Part shown: positions 50,928-60,234 of the stretch, piece by piece
How positions within the stretch are numbered: position 1 is the first letter of the stretch
How the letters are laid out: every line of letters begins with the position of its first letter
Source: an uncultured Allomuricauda sp.
Lineage (GTDB): Bacteria > Bacteroidota > Bacteroidia > Flavobacteriales > Flavobacteriaceae
Assembly (NCBI RefSeq): GCF_947501165.1
Contig: NZ_CANMUU010000004.1
Coordinates: 62,001-126,000, forward strand
Length of the DNA stretch: 64,000 nucleotides
Reading direction: 5' to 3'
Notes under the pieces: model-generated
What the model was told of the DNA's origin: nothing
Databases searched by the model: none
Seen by the model: the letters and a program-made list of their open reading frames with translations, nothing else
Translations under genes and position numbers: made by a program

Positions 50928-51920
50928 CTATCTTTTTGGTTTGTAATTTGATTTTTTAAATAATTCGTCAGCAGGCAAATCCAATAACTCGATTAATTGA
51001 ACCTTTGGATTCTTTTCCATAAAAGCTCTTACAATTTGCCAACCCATATATCTTCCTAATCTTCCAGGAGATTCATTATCCAGTGCTAATTGAAACTTTG
51101 AAAATGGAGCTGGGTCTAAAAAACGCCTATCTAAACTGGACTCAGTACTGTATAAGAGTTCGCGTTCCACAAAATAGCGCCAAACTTGTTCTTCATTGTT
51201 TTGGGCCCATTCTATTTGTTCCTCAGTGTAGTTTATTATTTGTGCATCTGAATTGTAAGGCAAAAGCTTATCCTTTAAATAGAGTTCCTTGCCATAATAG
51301 ACCATTCTAGAAAGAAATGTTCTATTTCTTGGAAATTTTAAGACCTTCTTGGTAAAGGCACTAGCTATATCAGAAACCAAATATTTTTTATCCAAACCTT
51401 GAGCTATGTAACGCGGAATGCTTTGGTAAAAGCGATGTTCTTTTCCCAAATAATTATCTAATCCTACCAACAGCAATGAATCTGTCAAAATGATGCGATC
51501 TTCATAACGCACATCGGATATTAATGTAATGACCTTAGGTGGTGATGTTTTTGGGAAGTAATATGAAATGTGCTTGAACAATAATTCCAGTTCTTCGGTC
51601 TCCTTTAAAAAATCGCCAAAAGCATTATTGACCTCATCCGATAATTCTACCTGAAGTGTATCCGTAAGCTTAGCTTCCCAAATACTATCTGGAAACTGCG
51701 CTGGAAATAAATAGGGGTATTTGGATTTTAAGTCAGGTATATCTTTGGGTTGGGCGGTAGCAAATTCACGGTCAAAGCGATGCACCCTTACATCTAGTTC
51801 TAACTGGGCTATCTTTTTTTCGGTTTCATCCTCTTTTTTACATCCTACGACCAATAAAAAAATGACAAAAACCAAAAAGGTAGATATTTGATATTCAAAG
51901 TATTTGGACAACCCCTTCAT
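50928..51920 (-). CDS. gldB: Gliding motility lipoprotein GldB
   Basis: From the ATG at 51920, which gives a proper lipoprotein signal ending in LVVGC, the protein has 330 residues and matches GldB (IAQLELDVRVHRFDREF, FPDSIWEAKLTDTLQ, HRFYQSIPRYIAQGLDKKYLVSDIA). GldB is needed for gliding in Flavobacterium johnsoniae. A TACCTTTG promoter 33 bp upstream supports this start over the ATG at 52013, which lies inside nadE. Confidence 0.92.
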   Translation of the reverse strand: MKGLSKYFEYQISTFLVFVIFLLVVGCKKEDETEKKIAQLELDVRVHRFDREFATAQPKDIPDLKSKYPYLFPAQFPDSIWEAKLTDTLQVELSDEVNNAFGDFLKETEELELLFKHISYYFPKTSPPKVITLISDVRYEDRIILTDSLLLVGLDNYLGKEHRFYQSIPRYIAQGLDKKYLVSDIASAFTKKVLKFPRNRTFLSRMVYYGKELYLKDKLLPYNSDAQIINYTEEQIEWAQNNEEQVWRYFVERELLYSTESSLDRRFLDPAPFSKFQLALDNESPGRLGRYMGWQIVRAFMEKNPKVQLIELLDLPADELFKKSNYKPKR

Positions 51921-51953
51921 TATTATAAAGCCAGCGTTTATTTTTACAGGGCA

Positions 51954-51961
51954 CAAAGGTA
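51954..51961 (-). promoter_or_regulatory. gldB promoter, -7 element TACCTTTG
   Basis: This TAnnTTTG match lies 33 bp before the gldB ATG at 51920, in the region divergent from nadE. Confidence 0.55.
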
Positions 51962-51986
51962 ATTTTTTGAATCTAAAAAGTAAGCT

Positions 51987-52775
51987 ATGCAAACTGAAAA
52001 GGTAATAACACATATTGTAGACTGGTTAAAAGATTATGCTAACAATGCCAAAGTGAAAGGGTTTGTGATTGGGGTATCAGGTGGAATTGACTCAGCTGTC
52101 ACCTCAACTTTATGCGCAAAAACCGGGCTAGACCTTCTATGTGTCGAAATGCCAATTCATCAAGGGGAAAATCAAGTCACAAGAGCTGATGGCCATATTA
52201 ATTGGCTAATGGCCAATTTTGAAAATGTAAAACGACAACCGGTAAACCTTACCACCGTATTTGATAGTTTGGTCGAAGCACTCCCTAAAGTTGAAGATGA
52301 AGAGGAACGTTTTATGTCGCTGGCCAATACCCGTGCACGGCTCAGAATGACCACCTTATACTATTTCGCAGCGCTAAAGGGTTATCTGGTTGCGGGAACA
52401 GGTAATAAAGTTGAAGATTTTGGTATCGGATTTTACACTAAATATGGAGATGGCGGGGTAGACCTAAGTCCTATTGCAGACTTGTTAAAGACTGAAGTAT
52501 ATGCTCTAGGCAGTGAGCTGGGCGTAAACCAAGATATTATGGATGCAGCGCCAACAGATGGTCTTTGGGGTGATCACAGAACAGATGAAGACCAAATAGG
52601 AGCATCCTATCCAGAACTTGAATGGGCCATGAAAATGGACGATGAAGGTAAAACAGAATCCGATTTTACAGGCAGGGAAAAAGAAGTCTTTTCAATTTAT
52701 AAAAAGTTCAATTCTGCCAACAAACATAAGATGATTCCTATACCTATTTGCGAAATTCCTGATAGCATAAAATAG
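51987..52775 (+). CDS. nadE: NAD+ synthetase, ammonia-dependent type
   Basis: This 262-residue enzyme has the SGGIDSAVTSTL PP-loop, the LANTRARLRMTTLYYFA segment and TGNKVEDFGIGFYTKYGDGGVDLSPIADLLKTEV. There is no glutaminase domain, so ammonia is the amine donor. It makes NAD from NaAD in the cytoplasm. It is divergent from gldB. Confidence 0.95.
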   Translation: MQTEKVITHIVDWLKDYANNAKVKGFVIGVSGGIDSAVTSTLCAKTGLDLLCVEMPIHQGENQVTRADGHINWLMANFENVKRQPVNLTTVFDSLVEALPKVEDEEERFMSLANTRARLRMTTLYYFAALKGYLVAGTGNKVEDFGIGFYTKYGDGGVDLSPIADLLKTEVYALGSELGVNQDIMDAAPTDGLWGDHRTDEDQIGASYPELEWAMKMDDEGKTESDFTGREKEVFSIYKKFNSANKHKMIPIPICEIPDSIK

Positions 52776-52937
52776 CGACTTGTCCGAAAAAACCCAGCTT
52801 AAGACGAAAAAAACCCCAGAAATTTTAAGGTTTTAAGAAAAAAATCACACTTTTATAGCCTCAATTGGTTAACTTGCCGCCACGCCGTGTAAGTAAATAA
52901 TTACTAATCAACTTATAATTTCTTAAACCCAAACCGA

Positions 52938-53567
52938 ATGATAAAAGTATTAATAGCGGACAACCATCCCATAGTTCGTCTAGGCATTAAGCAGGTCATT
53001 GAATCTGGCAGTGATATGGAAGTCATTGCAGATGTTGCGACCACTGGCGAGCTGTTTGAAGTATTAGAAAAGGTTACCCCTGATGTTGTCATGTTGGAAA
53101 TGGACATTCCAGAAATTAACGGAATTGCCACCTTGCGTAAAATGAAACAAGAATTTCCCAATGTTAAGGCATTAATGTACAGTGGGCAGTCAGAAGATGT
53201 ATATGCACTGAGCACCATCCGTGCAGGGGCCTTTGGTTATCTTTCCAAAACTGCTGATTTGGATTACATTATTTCCGCAGTTAGAAAAGTAAGTGAAGGA
53301 AACATGTTTATTACCAATGAACTGGCCCAAAGATTGGCTTTTGATGAAGGCACACAAAAACCAAGACGGTTTTTCAGAAAGCTTTCCTCTAGAGAGGTTG
53401 AAGTGCTTAAGCTTCTGGCCAGTGGCAAACGAAACAAAGAAGTTGCCGAAGGTCTTAACTTAAATGAAAAAACCGTTAGTACCTACAAAGCCCGTTTGAT
53501 GAAAAAATTGAACGTGGATAATCTTGTGGATTTACTACAGCAAGCCAAAGCATTGGAGCTGTACTAA
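52938..53567 (+). CDS. LuxR/NarL family response regulator with Glu at the phosphoacceptor site
   Basis: This 209-residue protein has a receiver domain (about 1-120) and a LuxR-type HTH (about 145-205: LSSREVEVLKLLASGKRNKEVAEGLNLNEKTVSTYKARLMKKL). The usual DDH at the start is DNH, and the phosphoacceptor Asp is replaced by Glu54 in VVMLEMDIPEING; the later Lys in YLSK is kept. Glu can mimic phospho-Asp, so it may be always active or regulated in another way. No histidine kinase gene is nearby. Confidence 0.85.
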   Translation: MIKVLIADNHPIVRLGIKQVIESGSDMEVIADVATTGELFEVLEKVTPDVVMLEMDIPEINGIATLRKMKQEFPNVKALMYSGQSEDVYALSTIRAGAFGYLSKTADLDYIISAVRKVSEGNMFITNELAQRLAFDEGTQKPRRFFRKLSSREVEVLKLLASGKRNKEVAEGLNLNEKTVSTYKARLMKKLNVDNLVDLLQQAKALELY

Positions 53568-53587
53568 ACATAAACCAATACCAAATT

Positions 53588-53623
53588 AAAAATCCCGGAC
53601 AAAATGTTGTTTCGGGATTTTTT
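53588..53623. terminator. Bidirectional terminator between the response regulator and dnaG
   Basis: AAAAATCCCG and CGGGATTTTT arms enclose a 15-nt loop and are followed by further T. The genes on both sides converge here. Confidence 0.75.
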
Positions 53624-55595
53624 ATGACAAAACCCTATTCAATTTGGCGTTGAGTAATTTGTTCAACTGAAGATAGTTCATAATTTCCTCCAAGGTCTCG
53701 GAGTTATCCTCATGATTATCCTCTGTATTTGTCTGCAATTCATTAATTCTAGCCTTGATTAAATTACATCGTAACGTAAGAATGGTTTCACCTACCAATT
53801 GAGCCACTCCTGTTTCTTTATCCTTTGGATAAATATCTTTCCTTTCCCAATCGTGCAAGGTATATCGTTCTTCTTCCATAAGAATAGAGGAAACCTCTTC
53901 TACTAGACCTTGTTCCAGTCCTGCAAGAAAACCGTTAATAGTAAACTCTTCTCTTTCATTCAAATCGCCAATAAGGCGATAATAAATGTTCTTAAATTGT
54001 TCGTTGGTCAGTTCAATCTCATCTTCTTGAAGGTCCAGATATACTTTCTCGTACACTTTGGCTTCAACCACTTCAGGTTCCAACATCAACTCACCCTCTT
54101 CGTTTTCTTTTAGTACCAAATCTTCAAATTCCTCTTTGCGATTTCCATAAAGCAAGAGCATTTCGATAATTTTCCGTTCCAACTCATAAAGCACATCCAC
54201 TTTTTCAACAACCTGGTCATGCTTCACCACTTCAAAGGCCTTCTGTTCTTGCTTTATCTTCTTACTGGCCTCTCCCCTTTCTTTTTTATTGATTTGGGCA
54301 AGCGTGTTGTACAAAACCTCTTCAGAAATCTGCATTATCTTGGCACATTCCTGGATATAGATTTCTTTTTTTATCTGGTCTGGAATCTTGCTGATACTGT
54401 TGACAATATCCCGAACCGTATCAGCTCGTTTTATAGGGTCATCAGAAGCTTCCCGTGTTAACATGGAAGTCTTGAACTGGATGAAATCCTTGGCATTTTC
54501 TTCCAAATACAGCACAACATCTTCATACGTGTTGTTTTTGGCAAAACTATCCGGATCCTCCCCTTCTGGGAAAGAACAGACCTTCACATTCATACCCTGC
54601 TCCAAAATCAAATCGATTCCCCGTAAGGAAGCTCGAAGTCCAGCAGCATCTCCATCAAAAAGCACGGTAATATTCTTGGTCAGCCTATTTATAAGTCGAA
54701 TTTGTTCGGGTGTCAACGCTGTTCCGCTGGAAGCCACCACATTTTCAATACCCCTTTGATGCATTTGAATCACATCCGTATACCCTTCCACCAAATAGCA
54801 ATTGTCTTCCTTGGCAATAGCTTGTTTGGCAAAATAAATACCATACAGCACCTTGCTCTTGTGGTATATATCACTTTCTGGAGAATTGAGATACTTGGCC
54901 GCTTTCTTATCATTGGTCAAGATTCTACCACCAAAACCCAACACGCGACCACTCATGGAATGGATAGGGAACATTACCCTTCCTTTAAACCTATCAAACT
55001 TTCTACTGGTACCATCCGTTTGCTCTTTCACAATGGTAAGTCCGGTTTTCTCCAAGAATTCCAACTGGTAGGATTTTTCCAAAGCGGTTTTTGTAAAAGC
55101 TTCCCATTCATCCAAGCTATATCCTAATCCAAACTTCTTGATAGTGCTATCTAAAAAACCCCTTTCTTTAAAATAGGAATGTCCTATGGCTTTACCAGGT
55201 TCTGTTTCCCACATGGTATCCGAAAAATACTTTTGGGCAAACTCGGATACCAGATACATGCTTTCTCGGGCATTAGCCTCTTCCTTTTCTTCATCGGTAC
55301 GTTCTGTCTCCTCAATTTCAATATTATACTTCTTGGCCAAGTACCTGATAGCCTCTGGATAGGTAAAGTGTTCATGCTCCATCAAAAATGCCACCACATT
55401 GCCCCCTTTGCCACTACTGAAATCTTTCCAAATTTGTTTGACCGGAGATACCATAAAACTTGGTGTGCGCTCATCACTAAATGGACTGAGACCCTTAAAA
55501 TTGGAGCCCGCTTTTTTTAACTGGACAAAATCTCCAATTACCTCCTCCACCCTAGCGGTTTCATATACTTGGTCTATGGTAGCTTTTGATATCAA
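53622..55595 (-). CDS. dnaG: DNA primase with degenerate zinc finger
   Basis: This 657-residue primase makes RNA primers at the replication fork. The TOPRIM domain has YLVEGYTDVIQMHQ and VLFDGDAAGLRA, with the catalytic acidic residues intact. The zinc-finger region at about 35-65 keeps the fold (NFKGLSPFSDERTPSFMVSP) but the C-H-C-C ligands are replaced (FSD, KDFSSGKGG), as in other Flavobacteriia as far as I recall. The C-terminal helicase-binding part is present. Confidence 0.93.
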   Translation of the reverse strand: MISKATIDQVYETARVEEVIGDFVQLKKAGSNFKGLSPFSDERTPSFMVSPVKQIWKDFSSGKGGNVVAFLMEHEHFTYPEAIRYLAKKYNIEIEETERTDEEKEEANARESMYLVSEFAQKYFSDTMWETEPGKAIGHSYFKERGFLDSTIKKFGLGYSLDEWEAFTKTALEKSYQLEFLEKTGLTIVKEQTDGTSRKFDRFKGRVMFPIHSMSGRVLGFGGRILTNDKKAAKYLNSPESDIYHKSKVLYGIYFAKQAIAKEDNCYLVEGYTDVIQMHQRGIENVVASSGTALTPEQIRLINRLTKNITVLFDGDAAGLRASLRGIDLILEQGMNVKVCSFPEGEDPDSFAKNNTYEDVVLYLEENAKDFIQFKTSMLTREASDDPIKRADTVRDIVNSISKIPDQIKKEIYIQECAKIMQISEEVLYNTLAQINKKERGEASKKIKQEQKAFEVVKHDQVVEKVDVLYELERKIIEMLLLYGNRKEEFEDLVLKENEEGELMLEPEVVEAKVYEKVYLDLQEDEIELTNEQFKNIYYRLIGDLNEREEFTINGFLAGLEQGLVEEVSSILMEEERYTLHDWERKDIYPKDKETGVAQLVGETILTLRCNLIKARINELQTNTEDNHEDNSETLEEIMNYLQLNKLLNAKLNRVLS

Positions 55596-55737
55596 ATCTG
55601 CGAATAAAAATAGCTTTTAAAGGTACATAAAAATCAAAATTCCCAGCACCTTTCACCCTAGCATTCTTTAATCCTTAAACCTATTTATAAGGAGATTCAT
55701 TATCTTAGTTTTAACCCCAAAGCGTAATTTGCAGTTT

Positions 55738-56268
55738 ATGTCCATTTACCAAAAACTTACCAAGATAGGTTCCAAATTTTTTGGAAAAGATTTACTTTTT
55801 AAGCATGGTTTTAACCTATCGCCCATGTATCGGAGAAGTACAGGGCGAATTATCTCAGTATCTAAGGATTTGATGGATATTAGTGTTCGGCTTCCCATTA
55901 ATTATAAAAACAGGAATTATGTCAATTCCATCTTTGGCGGGAGCATGTTCTCAGCGGTAGACCCAATTCCCATGGTTCAGTTAATGAATATTTTAGGTGA
56001 GGATTATGTGGTTTGGGATAAATCTGCAGAAATTTTGTTTAAACGTCCCGCTCGAGAAACTCTATTTGCAGATTTTATGTATTCCCATGATGAAATAGAA
56101 AAAATTAAACAACGGGTTGCTTCAGAAAATGAGATTACCATAATAAAGGAAACTCAACTTATGGATAAAGATAAATCCAAAGTGTTTTGCGTGGTGAACA
56201 AAACCATTTATGTCGCTAATAAATCCTTTTATAAAAAGAAACGTTCCAAAACAAGAAGCAAATCCTAG
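55738..56268 (+). CDS. DUF4442 (hot-dog fold thioesterase-like) protein
   Basis: From the ATG at 55738 the protein has 176 residues. NYKNRNYVNSIFGGSMFSAVDPIPMVQLMNIL matches the long helix of the hot-dog fold in DUF4442, a family related to PaaI-type thioesterases. The end is lysine- and arginine-rich (FYKKKRSKTRSKS). The substrate is unknown. A TTG at 55729 is less likely as the start. Confidence 0.75.
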   Translation: MSIYQKLTKIGSKFFGKDLLFKHGFNLSPMYRRSTGRIISVSKDLMDISVRLPINYKNRNYVNSIFGGSMFSAVDPIPMVQLMNILGEDYVVWDKSAEILFKRPARETLFADFMYSHDEIEKIKQRVASENEITIIKETQLMDKDKSKVFCVVNKTIYVANKSFYKKKRSKTRSKS

Positions 56269-56292
56269 ATAATCTTGAGCTATCTTTAAGAT

Positions 56293-56532
56293 ATGATACT
56301 TTTTTTCGGAACACGTCCAGGTAAAGCGACTACAAAGACACTATCAGGCATCACCTGCCCGCATTGCCAACAATTAAGCACACTAACAGCCTATTCCCAA
56401 CCCAATTACCTACATCTTTTTTGGATTCCGATTTGGACCATAAACACATCCCGTTATGCAGAATGTTCGCATTGCAAACGAGTTTATTACGAAGAAGAGT
56501 TTTCTGCTGAGATGGAGAGGGCCCTTAAATAG
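56293..56532 (+). CDS. Small zinc-ribbon protein
   Basis: This 79-residue protein has two CxxC knuckles (CPHC near 22-25 and CSHC near 58-61), a typical zinc ribbon, separated by a hydrophobic LHLFWIPIW segment. It resembles the zinc-ribbon family proteins of Bacteroidota. The role is unknown. It starts 24 bp after the DUF4442 gene, so they may be cotranscribed. Confidence 0.7.
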   Translation: MILFFGTRPGKATTKTLSGITCPHCQQLSTLTAYSQPNYLHLFWIPIWTINTSRYAECSHCKRVYYEEEFSAEMERALK

Positions 56533-56604
56533 ATTAAGCGGAATTAGGAATGATACTTCTTCCAACTCCGCTAAATCTGACTTACTTCAAATGTTTAATT
56601 TGGT

Positions 56605-57675
56605 TTATAAATCAAACCTTAGGCCCAAGGAGATATTGTTTTGTTCCACCAACGCATCTTTGAATATAGGGTTTAAATCGTATTTGGCATATAGCAGAAT
56701 TCCGTCAAATCCTATATAACCGCTTATACCATAAATAAGATCGCTCGTGTTATAGTCACGTTTTAGTTTTTCTTTAATACGTTCACCACCCTGATTGTAT
56801 TTTAGTTTCTGACGTGTTCCAAGATTGAATCCTCCGTATCCACCTATTCCAATCCGTAATTGATTTTGGAGGGAATACCGAATGCTCTTTTCGGTCTCCC
56901 GAACCTTTGAAGGCCCAAACTCTAAATGAACGGGAAAGACCAGATTGTCCATTCTCAACTTTGCTTTGTCCAATTCAACATCAAACTCTTCCAGGCTAGT
57001 TTGGTCTCCATCTTGCACGAAGTATTGATTATCCTCTGGTTTAAGTCCATTGAATTGAAATGAAAAGCCATAATGAAATCTCAAAAAATTAGAATTTCTA
57101 AAAACCCTTGTGCGCCATTGCCAACCCATTTCAAAAAAACGACTGCCCCCTATCCTGTACGGAGAGTCATCCAAGGATTGACCTTCAATTATTGCATTGT
57201 TCAATCCTATCGCAAAGACAAAATCCGAATAGGTTCTTCTATCATATTTTACTTTGTTTCTCCAATCCTTTCCCCTAAACAAAAAAGTAGGTTTTCCATT
57301 AACATCAACACCTAGACGAACTCCTTTTTCTGCAATGGTGTCCAGCTCAAGCATTACCAAAGTTTTTCCTTCATTCCGTTTTAAGAGTTCTATTTGGTTT
57401 TGAAGAATGGCTACTCTATTCTCTATGTTAAGTGCTCGCTTTCTTGCAGCTTCCGTCTTAAGTTCTTCTGCCTTTTCTAAAGTAATAGCGCCTCTGTCTA
57501 AACGTTTGTTTATGTCCTTAACTTCGAGCTTTAAAGCTTCTTTTTCCTGCTTGGTAATTTTTTCTTTTTGCTCCTCAAGAACCTCTATTTTACGCTCATA
57601 CCGTTTTTGGGCATTTAGATTTTGACTTACAACAAAAAGAATTAATGCTGCTACATACAGGGTAACGTGTCTCAT
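56605..57675 (-). CDS. Coiled-coil and beta-barrel envelope protein
   Basis: From the ATG at 57675, directly before a signal peptide ending NLNAQ, the protein has 356 residues. A charged coiled coil covers about residues 25-100, followed by a barrel-like C-terminal part ending in LGLRFDL, as in outer membrane proteins. The upstream ATG at 57714 would give thirteen extra residues encoded by a hairpin leader. It follows an ECF sigma/anti-sigma-like pair, 77 bp after the latter, and may be its output or target. Confidence 0.7.
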   Translation of the reverse strand: MRHVTLYVAALILFVVSQNLNAQKRYERKIEVLEEQKEKITKQEKEALKLEVKDINKRLDRGAITLEKAEELKTEAARKRALNIENRVAILQNQIELLKRNEGKTLVMLELDTIAEKGVRLGVDVNGKPTFLFRGKDWRNKVKYDRRTYSDFVFAIGLNNAIIEGQSLDDSPYRIGGSRFFEMGWQWRTRVFRNSNFLRFHYGFSFQFNGLKPEDNQYFVQDGDQTSLEEFDVELDKAKLRMDNLVFPVHLEFGPSKVRETEKSIRYSLQNQLRIGIGGYGGFNLGTRQKLKYNQGGERIKEKLKRDYNTSDLIYGISGYIGFDGILLYAKYDLNPIFKDALVEQNNISLGLRFDL

Positions 57676-57680
57676 TTTGA

Positions 57681-57725
57681 TTGATTTTGGAACCTTCAGT
57701 TCCTGCCTCCCCAAAAATGGGGAGG
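57681..57725 (-). promoter_or_regulatory. Two hairpins in the leader of the coiled-coil/barrel gene
   Basis: CCTCCCC (57706-57712) and GGGGAGG (57719-57725) form a perfect 7-bp stem with loop AAAAAT, followed by a GGAAC/GTTCC stem. Neither is followed by a T run, so they look like leader structures and not a terminator. Confidence 0.4.
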
Positions 57726-57752
57726 AGAAAACAAAGGCTTTTTGATTGATGA

Positions 57753-58472
57753 TTAATTATTTCTATCAGCCACTGCTGTTCTTACCTTTAGGTAACCTTG
57801 TTTGAGTGCTTCGAATATTTGGTCCCGGAAAGATTCGTCCAACTCGTCTTCAACCTCGGTCAGTAGGGCCATGGCATCCACTTTTCCTTCCGGATTGAGT
57901 AATCCGTCCGTCAATATCTCTCGCTGTGCAGCTCGGAGCAATGAATCCACCTCAGCATCCGTAATTTCCGCATTGGCCATATCCTCAAGCAATGTAACTT
58001 GATTCATGACTTCGTTTACTTTAGTATTGATAACATCCTCTGAAATAGCTACTGCTGAATCTTTCAAAGGCATTCTATTGATTTGTTCAGTTTCTTGTAT
58101 TTCAATTACCACTGGATTAACCAAGGTGTATTTGGGTTCTTTCGGTGTTTCTTCCGGAGACTTGGCCACTTCCATTTGCTGGGCCTTAAATTCAGGAGAT
58201 CTCTCTTTTTTTAACTGTTCTTTTGGTAAGCTGTCTTCTTCTGCAAGCGGAAGCGTATTTTGATTTGGTTCATTATTAAAAAGGAGAATTCCAAACGCTA
58301 TCAACAATCCAATAAATCCCGCTGCAATAGCGTATCCATACTTTCTTTTTCTTTTTGGTTTTTGAATTGTGGATAGTTCATGAGATATTTTTTCCCATGC
58401 ATTGGCCGAAGGATTTATTTTCCTTGTTTCTAATTTTTCCTTAATATGTTTTTCAAACTTTTCCATATCCAT
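57753..58472 (-). CDS. Membrane protein, likely anti-sigma factor
   Basis: This 239-residue protein has a cytoplasmic N-terminal 40 residues with NAWEKISHELSTI, a basic segment, a membrane helix at about 46-65 and a long acidic outer region. This is the layout of anti-sigma factors of Flavobacteriia. It starts 4 bp after the ECF sigma gene. There is no zinc-binding motif. Confidence 0.65.
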   Translation of the reverse strand: MDMEKFEKHIKEKLETRKINPSANAWEKISHELSTIQKPKRKRKYGYAIAAGFIGLLIAFGILLFNNEPNQNTLPLAEEDSLPKEQLKKERSPEFKAQQMEVAKSPEETPKEPKYTLVNPVVIEIQETEQINRMPLKDSAVAISEDVINTKVNEVMNQVTLLEDMANAEITDAEVDSLLRAAQREILTDGLLNPEGKVDAMALLTEVEDELDESFRDQIFEALKQGYLKVRTAVADRNN

Positions 58473-58476
58473 TTCA

Positions 58477-59049
58477 TTAATTCCAACCTGTACTTTTTAC
58501 CATCCACTTTAAATTCTCCTGCAATAATTTTCTAGCCTTGAACAATTGTGACTTTGACGTTCCCTCTGAGATTTGTAACATCTCCGCTATCTCATGATGC
58601 TTATATCCTTCAACCGCGTACAACAAAAACACCATCTTATAGCCTTCAGGAAGCCTGTCTATCTCATTTTGTATGTAGGCCACGTCAAAAGCACTATACG
58701 ATGAATCTATGGATTGTTCCTGATTTTCCAAAACTTCATCATCGTAAACCACAAACTGTCTTTTTCTTAAATAGGAAATACTTTCCCTGACCATGATTTT
58801 GCGAACCCACCCTTCAAAACTTCCTAGATGTTCAAAACTGTCCAGATTCTTGAATACCTTAACAAAGGCATAAACCATTACATCTTCGGCAAATTGAACA
58901 TCTTTAATGTACTGTCTACATATGCTCAGCATTTTTCCGGCATATCTTTCATAAAGCATTCGCTGCGCTTTAGAATCGCCAGACGCTGCCTTTTTAATCC
59001 AGATTTTCTCGTTGTTGCTGAACGCTATGATTTTCAAGAGCGGTTTCAA
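58477..59049 (-). CDS. ECF-type RNA polymerase sigma factor
   Basis: This 190-residue protein has region 2 (MLYERYAGKMLSICRQYIKD, AEDVMVYAFVKVFKNL, GWVRKIMVRESI) and region 4 with HTH (RLPEGYKMVFLLYAVEGYKHHEIAEMLQISEGTSKSQLFKARKLLQ). It is the first gene of a unit with an anti-sigma-like membrane protein and a coiled-coil/barrel protein. The signal is unknown. Confidence 0.9.
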   Translation of the reverse strand: MKPLLKIIAFSNNEKIWIKKAASGDSKAQRMLYERYAGKMLSICRQYIKDVQFAEDVMVYAFVKVFKNLDSFEHLGSFEGWVRKIMVRESISYLRKRQFVVYDDEVLENQEQSIDSSYSAFDVAYIQNEIDRLPEGYKMVFLLYAVEGYKHHEIAEMLQISEGTSKSQLFKARKLLQENLKWMVKSTGWN

Positions 59050-59157
59050 GTTTGTGTTCTATATAAGTAGACGTGATTGAAGTAGAAAACGTTGCCCGAA
59101 GTATTAACTTTTCTCTTAAAAAAGTTTCAATACGCTGAATATCGGTTTTTTACACCA

Positions 59158-60135
59158 TTACTTTTCTCGGTCAACCACGTAGTTGACCATTAAAATAAGG
59201 GAATCTTTGTATTGGGAATCTGGATATTTTTCTAAGAGGGATAATGCTTCGTCCTTGAATTCCAGCATTTTGGTAATCGCATATTCCAACCCTCCTCTTT
59301 CTTTGACATAGGCGATAACCTCACGGACTCTTTTCTTATTCTTGTTGTGATTTTTAACGGAGTTTATCAGCCATCTTCGTTTTTCCGCATCGCTATGATT
59401 CAAGGCATAAATAAGAGGTAGGGTCATTTTTTGCTCTTTGATGTCGATACCCGTTGGTTTCCCTATTTTTTCTGCACCATAGTCAAAAAGGTCATCCTTT
59501 ATTTGAAATGCCATACCACACAGTTCTCCAAATTTCCGGAAGGTTTCCACATGTTCTGAATCGGGCTTTACGGAACATGCTCCCATACTGCAACATGCTG
59601 CAATCAATGTGGCCGTTTTTTGACGGATAATATCGTAGTAGACGTCTTCGGTGATATCTAAAAGTCGAGCCTTTTCAATTTGAAGCAATTCTCCTTCGCT
59701 CATATCCCGCACCGCGTTGGAGATAATATGAAGAAGATCGTAGTTTTTATTGTCCAAAGCTACCAAGACCCCACGTGAAAAAAGAAAATCACCTACTAAA
59801 ACCGCAATTTTGTTTTTCCAAAGTGCATTGATTGAAAAGAAACCTCTTCGCTTATGGCTTTCGTCCACCACATCATCATGGACCAAACTTGCCGTGTGTA
59901 TAAGTTCTATTATGGATGCACCGCAATAGGTTCTATCGTTTACAGAACCCCCATTCAATAATTTGGCCGTAAGAAAAACGAACATGGGTCGCATTTGCTT
60001 CCCTTTTCTATTTACTATGTAATAGGTAATCCTATTGAAAAGCGCAACTTTGGAAGACATGGATTCATGAAACTTTTCTTCAAAAAGCTCCATCTCATTC
60101 TCGATGGGTTCCTTAATCTGCGAGACTATTTTCAT
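59158..60135 (-). CDS. Polyprenyl diphosphate synthase
   Basis: This 325-residue trans-prenyltransferase has two aspartate-rich motifs: D87-D88-x-x-D91 in LVHDDVVDES and the second in QIKDDLFDYG. The residues before the first motif are small (I-H-T-A-S-L), which allows a long product such as the side chain of menaquinone. TATCTTTG at 60143-60150 may be its -7 element, very close to the start. Confidence 0.9.
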   Translation of the reverse strand: MKIVSQIKEPIENEMELFEEKFHESMSSKVALFNRITYYIVNRKGKQMRPMFVFLTAKLLNGGSVNDRTYCGASIIELIHTASLVHDDVVDESHKRRGFFSINALWKNKIAVLVGDFLFSRGVLVALDNKNYDLLHIISNAVRDMSEGELLQIEKARLLDITEDVYYDIIRQKTATLIAACCSMGACSVKPDSEHVETFRKFGELCGMAFQIKDDLFDYGAEKIGKPTGIDIKEQKMTLPLIYALNHSDAEKRRWLINSVKNHNKNKKRVREVIAYVKERGGLEYAITKMLEFKDEALSLLEKYPDSQYKDSLILMVNYVVDREK

Positions 60136-60234
60136 CCAAAAGCAAAGATACGTCAGGATTTTTTTAACTAGTCGTTAGGAGCTAATTATTATTTCTAGTC
60201 TTAGCTTTAGGTGTATCAATCAAAAAATCAGAAA

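Noticed and set aside
51921-52013. Longer N-terminus for gldB
   Set aside because: It overlaps the divergent nadE start and lies upstream of a good TAnnTTTG promoter; the lipoprotein signal starts at 51920.
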